NCBI RefSeq assembly: GCF_943734655.1
Contig: NC_071353.1
Span: 141,707,907-141,771,906 of the forward strand
DNA length: 64,000 nt
Source of the DNA: Sabethes cyaneus
Taxonomy: Eukaryota > Arthropoda > Insecta > Diptera > Culicidae
Direction of reading: 5' to 3'
Position numbers and translations under genes: made by a program. Positions 56,410 through 64,000 of the stretch are shown here, one piece after another. Position 1 is the stretch's first letter; every line of letters starts with the position of its first letter. The notes beneath the pieces are model-generated. The model did no database searches, was not told the origin of the DNA, and saw only the letters and a list, made by a program, of their open reading frames with translations.

Positions 56410-56869
56410 TACTATAACAGAAGTGACGGAGAGACAAAGGAACCCCGAGTAAGAACGGGCAATCAGCTAGTAAGGATATAAAAGCAGAAAAATGAAACAA
56501 ATAACGGGTAAATGGAGCAAAAAAAGAAGAGAAAAATCAGTAATTTCTCCAAGGATTAAAATAAAACGGTACAACAGGAGAGAAGAAGAGGAAAAACAGG
56601 TGATAGAAATGGAAAACCAGAGAGCAAAGGGAAAAAAGAGAACCAAAAACAGAATAAACGTGATAGAAAAGAAGCAAAAAACTTGGCAACGAAGACGAAA
56701 AACGAAAAAGAAAGGAGACAAAAAGAATTATAAAAACCCGAAAATTGGAAACGAAAAAAGAAATTAGCGAAGTGAAAATACGGGAAATCGGAAAGAAAAT
56801 TTCAAAACGAGTGAAAAACAAGAGCAACAATAGGATAAAAAATAAGAAAAAATTAAACTTTAAGGCTGC
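56410..56869 (+). repeat. short polypurine array
   Basis: About 450 bp of purine-rich units (GGAAAAACAGGTGATAGAAA type), directly followed by an AAGTCC array as at 12836 and 45318. Confidence 0.72.
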
Positions 56870-57028
56870 AAATCCACATTAGTCCACATTCAAGTCTAAT
56901 TTGATGTCCAATGTCAAATACGATTTCAAGTCCAGTTCTCTAGTTCCAAATTTCTAGTCTCCACTTTGGTTTTAAGTTCAACTGTACCCAAGAGTCCGAA
57001 GTTTTTCAACATAATCGGACGGTTACAT
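56870..57028 (+). repeat. AATTTCAAGTCC array with conserved end module
   Basis: CAAGTCTAATTTGATGTCC, TTTCTAGTCTCCACTTTGG, then ACCCAAGAGTCCGAAGTTTT and TCAACATAATCGGACGG. Confidence 0.68.
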
Positions 57029-57117
57029 TTACCGTGCATTATTAGGTTAAAAAAGTCGTAAGTTCTGCTGAGTTTTTGATTAGGAAAAAAAATTTACCAT
57101 CGAATCGTTCACTAATA

Positions 57118-57355
57118 GCGAATTCATAAATTAACCTGGCTCAGGTCGATTAGCACTCAGTTTTAATCGAGGTGCTGTCAAAGCGTTCATAAATTAACCG
57201 AGATTGCATCTCGGTTAAACTGACAGCATTCAGTTTGAAGCGCAGGTTAAAACGGTCTTGCATTACGATTTACGGGTCAATCTGTCAAACTGCCCGTATC
57301 GTTCACAAATTTCGGGTTCGAGTTAGCACGAACCCAGGTTAATTTATGAATTCGC
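57118..57355. mobile_element. 238-bp MITE
   Basis: Perfect 22-bp TIRs beginning GCGAATTCATAAATTAACCT (57118-57139 and 57334-57355). A diverged internal copy of the same motif, GTTCATAAATTAACCGAG, lies at 57184-57201, followed by a small palindrome ACCGAGATTGCATCTCGGT. No coding. Confidence 0.85.
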
Positions 57356-58445
57356 CATAACATTGAAAATAATAATCGAATCTAATTATGAATTGCGTAA
57401 ACATCCTTCGCCGTTTATCGCAATCTACCAACACAACATTTGAAGCATCGTCATAGCAACCCCGTCGCTAACGACGTAGAAACCGAAAATAACTTCACTT
57501 GTTTTTCATATTGCACTGACTGACTGACGCTGCGCTGGCTGGCTGGCTGACTGACTGTTATCAAACCAAAACTCCCCAAGCTGAAGCACCTCGTGAAGCC
57601 ATCATCGTGAGCGACGGGAAGTGTCATAAATTACCTCCGCAGCCAATAATGTAGGCCATCATCGCACATGCATGCATGCATCATTTGCGTCGTTCGCCAA
57701 TATCCGCATGCAAGTCGAGTGTGAGTGTGGCGGCAGCGACGGCGGCAGACGCCGTACCACGTGCGTCAATGGACGCAGCTCTTGCAATCCCACAGCCTCC
57801 CACAACACAGCACAACAAAACCCACTGATCTACTGGCAGGCTGGCTGGCAGTAAAAGCGCGATCCAAAGAAAGGGGGAAAACACTCTTCCTTTCTGCTGT
57901 GTAGCACGACGCGACGGCCTACGGAGCCAGGATTAGCTCTCGACCGAAGAAAACCGGCTGCGCCGGCTCTCTCACTCTCAAACACTCTAGCCAATCTCTG
58001 AATTCCAAGGGGGTCCCAAGGTAGGCAGATAAAGTGAACGTAAATGTTTACAATCGTTGCGCTTGGCGACCGCTGCGCTGCGCGGTCTTCTGGTCGTGTG
58101 CCTCTCTCGAAGGCGCGCGAGATGATGCTTGTTTTTTTTGTGTTTTGTTTTGTTTTGTTTGATCGGTCGCATGAGTCCTCCCTTCCCCGTCGTTGGGGTA
58201 GTCTTCCGAAAGTCTTCTCCGGCAAGATCTCTCGACGTTCGATCGGTCGGTCGGTCCAATGGTGGTTGCGACTGCAGATTTTCGTGTGATGGCCTTTTGC
58301 TTCCTCTCTCTCTCTCTTGTTGTTGTTGTTGCTACTGCTACTGAGGCTGGCGGGTGCTTCTGCTGGCTGGTTACTTTTTGGGGTCCCAAACTCTCCGCAG
58401 AAGCTCCCTCATCATTCGCGCCTCCATTATTAAAGGTATTAAGGG
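57356..58445 (+). promoter_or_regulatory. upstream region of the glycine-rich gene
   Basis: About 1.1 kb with higher GC than most of the window, free of the repeat families seen elsewhere. CTGACTGACTG and GGCTGGCTGGC short repeats occur near 57525-57560, and a CT run at 58303-58319 could bind GAGA-type factors. Regulatory function is inferred from position only. Confidence 0.35.
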
Positions 58446-58452
58446 TATAAAT
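58446..58452 (+). promoter_or_regulatory. TATA box
   Basis: TATAAAT, 34 bp upstream of a good insect initiator TCAGTC (A at 58480). Predicted transcription start at 58480 gives a 5' UTR of about 166 nt before the ATG at 58646. Confidence 0.65.
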
Positions 58453-58477
58453 TTGATTACACCGCACCGAGTCAACG

Positions 58478-58483
58478 TCAGTC
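58478..58483 (+). promoter_or_regulatory. initiator (Inr), predicted transcription start
   Basis: TCAGTC fits the arthropod TCAKTY initiator; start expected at A 58480. Confidence 0.55.
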
Positions 58484-58645
58484 ATCTGTTTGCATTTCAC
58501 GGATCAACATCAACCGAACTAACCAACCAACCAAGAAGCCGAAAAAGGTTGAAGTAAAAGTGCAACCACAGTGGGGTTACCAAAAAAACATTAGTTAGTT
58601 GATCCTGATTCTGAAACGAACGAAGCACACACTAATTGTCAAAGG

Positions 58646-58928
58646 ATGAGAGCCTTTGTGCTGGTGAGCTGCTGTTTGGCCCTGGCTTCCGCACGACCGG
58701 AAGCGGGTTACTCATACAATCGTCCTTCATCTGGCGGAGGCTCTCATGGAGGCGGCCACGGTGGTGGCGGCGGCGGTGGCTACTCGGGTGGCCACGGAGG
58801 CGGCCACGGCGGTGGCGGCTCGTTCAGCTCCGGCGGCGGAGGCTCGTTCGGCGGTGGTTCCTTCGGCGGCGGCGGCATCGGCGGTGGTAGCAGCGGATTC
58901 TCGTCCTTCGGCGGTAGTGGATTTGGAG
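58646..58928 (+). CDS. secreted glycine-rich cuticular-type protein, first exon
   Basis: The ATG at 58646 opens a signal peptide (MRAFVLVSCCLALASA, cleavage expected near residues 16-17), followed by RPEAGYSYNRPSSGG and then a glycine-rich run with GGGH, GGYSG and GGGSFGGG repeats to residue 94. It would be exported and probably laid down in cuticle. MRAF-type leaders plus GYxYxxP near the mature N-terminus are common in insect Tweedle cuticular proteins, so that family is my best guess. The Tweedle domain itself (KxxYVHxPP-type blocks) is not in this exon nor seen in the next 5 kb. A donor AG/GTGTGT follows 58928 (phase 1); reading on would stop after 101 codons at 58951. A TATA box and initiator lie 166-200 bp upstream. 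Alternatively it is another glycine-rich structural protein. Confidence 0.75.
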
Positions 58929-60492
58929 GTGTGTTGAGTGTTGAGTTTTAATGGGTTCTTTTTTTTTTTTGTTGTTGTTTGGATGTGGTAATGGACTTTA
59001 AGATCGACTCGAGATGATCTTGTGACTTGTTCAAACTAGTGCAGTGCGCATTTATGTAATTTTTGCTGCGGGAAAGTGGAAATTAAATTTCCAGTTAATG
59101 AACAAAAATTGGACCTAACACTGACGTTGTGAAAATCTAAATACGAAGAACAAAAGTGTTTCGTGCAACACTTGGAAACAAGTGGAAGAACATTGAATGA
59201 AGGCATCTCACCAATGGACTTGAGAATTGCAAAAGTTGGCTCTAAAGAGTTCAACAAATCTGCACATGATTGTGGTTTAACTAACAGTAACACGAACACC
59301 GATTCCGTAACATAAAGTTTGCAGTTATCTCGAACAATAAAAACTGCTGCGGTAGAAATTGAAAGTTGAATACAATTTTAACAACTGCATTTCTAAATGC
59401 TGTTCCCGGTTAACAATAGACTGGTATGATGTAATTTGGAAAAAAAACGCCAACGTCGCAAACCGAAGTTGACATTAATTTGATCGGAACAATTTGTTTC
59501 GCTCATATAAATTATTACAAACGTGCTCGAGGGGTAGTGCAAAATTAGATTCCTGCCATACACACATGCCTCACACTGATTGTGCTTGAAGCTTCGAGAA
59601 ATTAATCCACCAATTGGACCACATTAACCACATCGTTTACTCCGCTCAATCATCATATTTCAGTGATGTCGATAATAATAATCGATTACCCATAACGAGC
59701 GCTCAAACTTTGCGGTGTCGCTCGGTTGAAAATATTTCTGTGGCAGTGGAGTTTACCCACATTGATTTTATGTCGATCGAAAACTAACGATGTTAAGCAT
59801 TAGGTTAGGTTGGATAAACGGAGCGGAAGTAAAAATTCGCATATTTGACTGGTTCATATTTGTTCTAAGCAGTGTATATGATGAGGTCTACCAACATCAA
59901 TTTCAATCTGAGGGTTATCACTCTGAAGAAATTCGAGGGTGTCCTTGCGAACAACGAAAAATGTTGAATTGACGGGTGTCTCTGATTATGATTTTATTCA
60001 CTGGCACTGTACGAAATGGTACAGTGAAAAAAATGAAATTGGTAAAATCTTAACCCGAAGAGAATGAGAAAATGGTGTCCTAAAATTTTCTTGTTACTGA
60101 ATACAGCCAGAAATACTATTAAGCCGGTAAAATATTGATACTTGTCGTACCAAAAAAAAATACTTTTTTAGGAATTTTCACAAATTTCTATTGTCCATTT
60201 TGAAAGTTTTTAAAGAAAGTCATCAGTTAACGAATATTATTTATACTTTCATTCAGTGAATTTTACCGCCTTAAAAGTCTTAACATTTGAAATATTTTTT
60301 AATTCTTTTTGAATGGAATATTTCTTGAAATATATTTTAGGAACTGACTCCTGAATTTCGACTGTAACCACTAGCGTGCCCAGCCATTGAAAAAAGGTGT
60401 AGCACCCAACCTTTCAGAAGAGTGTTTTGGCCTGAAAAAAACGGAGTAATCATAGTTTGGCGAATCTACAACTATAACTTATCGCAAAAAGA
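58929..60492 (+). other. probable first intron, 5' part
   Basis: Follows the GTGTGT donor. No continuation exon with a branch/acceptor and glycine-rich or Tweedle-like coding was found before the window end, so the intron would exceed 5 kb. No repeats recognised in this part. Confidence 0.4.
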
Positions 60493-61150
60493 CCTACCAA
60501 TTAGGTTGAAAACTTCAAACTTTAGGATGCAATTGGATTTAAAATCAAAATCCAAATCGGACTAGAAATTAAAGTTAGAACTAGACTAATTGAAGTTGAA
60601 ATTTGACTTAAAGTCGGACGGGACATAGAGCATAAAGTTGAACTTAAAATTGAACTTGAAATTTGACTTGAAATCTGAGGGGAAATGGACCAAAGTAGGC
60701 CCTAAAATGAGACATTATGTTGAACTTGAAATCAGGCTAAAATTGGACTTACAATTGCCCTTGAAATCAGACTTGAAATTGGTGAAGTTGCAATTGGAAT
60801 TAAATTAGACATAAAACAGAACTAGCAATTGGACTAAAATGGGACTTGCAGTGGATCGTGAAATTGAGCTTGATATTAAACTTGCTATTAGGCTTAGAAT
60901 TGGGCGTAAAATTGAGAGAAATTTTCATGATAAATTTGATTTAAAATTAAAATTGAAGTTCGACTGAAATTGTTCTTGAAATCGGACTTGAAATTAAATA
61001 TCAAATTGGGCATAAATTTAAAATAATTTGAAACGGACGAAGTTTTACGTCCAATTGGACCGGAAACTGCACTTGAAATTTTGTATTTGTATTTGTAATC
61101 CTCCTCCAAAATAGACTTGAAATTTGCTTTAAAATTTGACTTGAGACTGG
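60493..61150 (-). repeat. AATTTCAAGTCC array, inverted, with conserved end module
   Basis: On the plus strand units read GAAATTGGACTTGAAATT and similar. Its left end, complemented, gives TTTCTAGTCCGATTT, TTTTAAATCCAATTGCATCC and GAAGTTTTCAACCTAATTGG, the shared end module in opposite orientation. Confidence 0.75.
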
Positions 61151-62744
61151 ATCTATTTTTACGCAGTTAATTTACATCTCGCAGAAATACCGAACTATTG
61201 AATTTGCAACTCATAACTTCCCGGTTGCACCCTTAGGAATTATTTTGTTATACTGTTTTGACTCAAACTTCGAACACTTTAGAATAAAAGGCTCGTTAGT
61301 ACTGCCAATAGGATAAAATCACCACCGTATTCGTTAGAATGTCCTCTATCCAGTGAGGTATGACATTAAACTTTAGGACTTCTTCTTGTACGAACTCAGC
61401 AAGCGCTGAAAAAAGTGGGAACTCAAATTTTCACTTAGTTTGCCTCTTCTTAGCGTTTCGTGTAAAAGTTTTTCGTTTGCATTTTTTTAACAATTTTAGA
61501 TCGTTTACCTTCCTTTTTCGTGATTATCAGATACGTGTAAGGTGAGGCAAGGTGTCTATTCAAACATTAGTAAAGATATTAGCAAAATTTAAATGTTCGG
61601 AGGTGTGATTCAAGCTTCGCACAATCATAAATAATATCAGGTGCTTTTAGGTTCTACCTATAAAAAATGAATTGTCTTCAGAATAAAGTTATATAAATTT
61701 AATGTGCTTTAGATGTTTAACATGAAATTCGAAAATAATAACAATTAACTAAGGTATGTTGCTGCTTCGACGTAATTACCTATTTCCGTCCTATCCAACA
61801 CAAATTATTAAAAATATCGGCATTTTTATGAAACACAATGCAAAACTAGTTATTCCCTAATATTTTAGTTTGTTGTCTATCGTACGCGATCAATCAAAGT
61901 GAGCTGAGATCGATTTAAATGCTTTTTATTATTAAAGAGTTCCTACCAATCAAATTTCCAACGTTTTATCGTGCGACCAAGAAGAAAATGTCGACTAATC
62001 GTTTTAATTTCCGTCATTCATAAATGAAAACAACTCACGCATGGCATTGTCGTTATTCTACAGCCAGGAAAACTTGTCTGACCTGCAGAAATTTTGCAGA
62101 ATAACATTTGTCATGCCGTCCTACACAAATACATGCGCGTTAGCTTCGTAAACGTTGTTGCGATTTTTAGTTCGGACGATGAAAAACTTGGTGGGCGGAT
62201 TTTAAAACGGTACGACGAATTTAAGAAATAAGGTCGGTTGCGTAATTTCAATAATTTGCTTTAATAATTGCTTTTCAGTGATTTCAAAGTTCACGGATCG
62301 GAAGGTAAATGTGTTTTAGTCAAATCAGCACAAGAACTTTTGGAGTATTCATTAAATCCATCCAACAAATGATGAAAATGAGAATGGCTTTACTTACTAC
62401 GACGGGAATTAGAAATAAACCCTATCACAAGTCTGGATTTAAACTAATTTTTGCGTGAAAAAGCCAAATCATACTTAAAAAGACAGTGTTTATTAAAAAG
62501 TATATAATTTCACTCAATTAAGTTGAAGGGCACGATAAACGTTAATATTTATCAAAATTCTATGAATGTTTGATGCCTGAAATAGAAATATTCGAAGTTT
62601 GAATATCGGCCATGAAAGTGTTCGAAGTTTGAAACGGAACGGTACATTGAATTCATGACATTTCTTAGAAAATGCAGGGCACGTGCTCCAGTGTCCAACT
62701 CCTTTCAGACTGCTTTTATCCGTTTTGGACTATTCTTGGACTCT
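61151..62744. other. unassigned, probably intronic or intergenic
   Basis: AT-rich; no gene, repeat or terminus recognised. Confidence 0.4.
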
Positions 62745-62993
62745 ATTATTATTAGAACTTGTTGATTCTTTTCGGTGAAAATCAAGAACTGTTGATTTGG
62801 TGTGACGTTTCTGCCTACTGTTTTCCTTCGGCCATCTTCAGACGTAATAACGTAATAATTGGTTGTGAATGATGATGCAGAATTGACGCGTTATTACGTC
62901 TGAAGATAGCCGAAGGAAAACAGTAGGCAGAAACGTCACACCAAATCAACAATTCTTGATTTTCATCGAAAAGAATCAACATTTTCTAATAAT
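62745..62993. mobile_element. hairpin element with ~105-bp arms
   Basis: The left arm 62745-62852 and right arm 62889-62993 are complementary with only a few mismatches (arms contain GTTGATTTGGTGTGACGTTT, CTGCCTACTGTTTTCCTTCG, CAGACGTAATAACG). The loop is about 36 nt. No coding. A MITE or foldback relic; a transcript through it would form a long double-stranded stem. Confidence 0.92.
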
Positions 62994-63039
62994 ATCAGTG
63001 TCACGGTGAACTAAATAAGCAAATAAATTATCTTGTGAA

Positions 63040-63650
63040 TTATGTTTTACACTTTTTGAAGTTCTTTTGAAATGATTTTTGTAATATTTTTGGATGGATT
63101 TTATAATTTGTGCTCTTCTTGGAATTATTTTGATTCTTTTTGGATTCTTTCCGAAGTATTTTTGGATTCCTTCTAGACTTTTCTGAACTCTTTTTTGGCC
63201 TCTTTTGTAATCTTTAAGTTTAATTCCACAGCTTTGCTTTTTTAGTAATCTTTTCAGACGTTTGAGACTTATTTTGTCCTTTTAGATGCTTTTTGGAGTT
63301 CTTTTAGGCGCTTTTTACAATCTTTTTTAACCCTTTTTGGACTAATTTTGAGTTATTTGAACTTTTATAGATACTTTTATAGTTTGATTTTTATAGGCTT
63401 GGACTCTTTTGAACTCTTTTTAAACAATTGATGAAATATTTTTGCGTTTTTGAGACTTATTTTGAATTGTTTATGAACACTTGTGGTCTCTTTAACGAGT
63501 TTTCTGGACTCTTTTAGGACACTTTCAGAACTCTTTTAGAGTTCTCGAGAAATGTTTTTATAAAGTTTTGGTATTCTGTTCAGACTGCACATTCTTTCTA
63601 GACACCTTTGAACTCCTTCTAAACTCTGTTAAGATTCCTTTATCACACTT
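63040..63650 (+). repeat. degenerate CTTTTTGGACT array
   Basis: Loosely tandem 10-14 bp units such as CTTTTTGGACTCTTTTGAAC, continuing after the SINE at 63836-64000 to the window end. Confidence 0.75.
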
Positions 63651-63651
63651 T

Positions 63652-63835
63652 TTAACCGCCCAGTTAAAAAGCCAATCGTCGTGTGTTCGAATCTCAGCTT
63701 GGCCGTGCTACTTAGCGTGATTAGGATCGTTGCACTAGCCCCGCAATTGTATCTACTCTAATAAACGACTGTGAAGTCTCTCGATAGAAGGGTACTGCCT
63801 TAAAAGACGTTTATACCCAAAGCTTTGCTTTTTTT
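63652..63835 (+). mobile_element. tRNA-derived SINE inserted in a degenerate array
   Basis: B box GTTCGAATCTC near 63686, then GTGATTAGGATCGTTGCACT, AGCCCCGCAATTGTATCTAC, and a 3' end AAAGACGTTTATACCCAAAG. Shares its body with the 29556 SINE. The array unit type is the same on both sides, so the SINE inserted into it. Confidence 0.6.
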
Positions 63836-64000
63836 ACACTTTTCGAACTCCTTTTGGGCTCTTTAAAATCTTTTCCAGATCCTTTTTGGGGCTCCATTTG
63901 AATTTTATTTGAATTCTTTTCGGACTCTTTCTAGATTTTTTTTGGACTCGGTTCGGACTCTATTTGGATCTTTTTGAACATTTCTTGAATTCTTCTTTTA
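63836..64000 (+). repeat. degenerate CTTTTTGGACT array, continuation
   Basis: Same units as 63040-63650, running off the window. Confidence 0.7.

Noticed and set aside
58478..58512. Downstream promoter element (DPE)
   Set aside because: No RGWYV match at +28 to +32 from the predicted start; the gene appears TATA-driven.

Overview
The window reads as nuclear DNA of a dipteran, most likely a culicine mosquito. I infer this from the AT-rich composition, the dense nesting of small transposons, tRNA-derived SINEs, decayed non-LTR reverse transcriptases, many inverted-repeat MITEs, and one exon of an insect cuticular-type secreted protein. There is no rRNA gene, no intact tRNA gene, no CRISPR array and no operon-like gene packing. 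Almost every open frame here is either a frame through simple repeats or a decayed transposon. The only host gene I can support is the first exon of a glycine-rich, signal-peptide-bearing protein at 58646-58928 (+), with a TATA box and initiator upstream. It may belong to the Tweedle family.

Layout. 0-2.2 kb: ACT microsatellite, a Tigger/pogo-type MITE, a 34-bp minisatellite and an inverted copy of a 1-kb repeat. 2.2-5.1 kb: apparently single-copy DNA. 5.1-10.4 kb: homopyrimidine tract, two copies of a poly-G-bearing MITE, a foldback element and a reverse-transcriptase scrap. 10.4-12.8 kb: single-copy DNA. 12.8-15.3 kb: a 1.4-kb polypurine array followed by about 94 units of GGGCTA. 15.4-18.8 kb: a 1.6-kb TIR element, an RTE-like RT remnant and a Tc1/mariner transposase remnant. 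18.8-21.3 kb: single-copy DNA. 21.3-27.5 kb: two copies of a dispersed element carrying a roughly 145-bp tandem array; the second lies inside a Transib-like element (24709-29019, target duplication CTACG).

29.0-39.4 kb is a set of nested insertions. One decayed non-LTR retrotransposon ORF2 is split by a SINE/1-kb repeat/108-bp MITE block, by a second MITE family, and by a second Transib-like element (31884-38766, target duplication CAATG). That Transib-like element is itself split by a 3.86-kb insertion (duplication AAAAC), which contains another dispersed element that in turn contains a SINE. 39.4-41.6 kb: single-copy DNA. 41.6-57.4 kb: MITEs, several polypurine/polypyrimidine arrays and three TA-flanked elements of 0.9-1.3 kb whose terminal motifs are reiterated inside them, plus a TCGAGCAGT minisatellite. 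57.4-64 kb: promoter region, the cuticular-protein exon and what is probably its long first intron, which carries an inverted degenerate array, a near-perfect 105-bp-arm hairpin and a SINE.

There is no gene network to describe. The main interest is transposon architecture: RSS-like CACAGTG termini with exact 5-bp duplications, a five-layer insertion order that can be read directly, a recurring class of TA-flanked elements with reiterated terminal motifs, and a family of kilobase polypurine arrays with shared flanking modules. Classifications rest on termini, target duplications and short protein motifs read by eye. No database search was possible.
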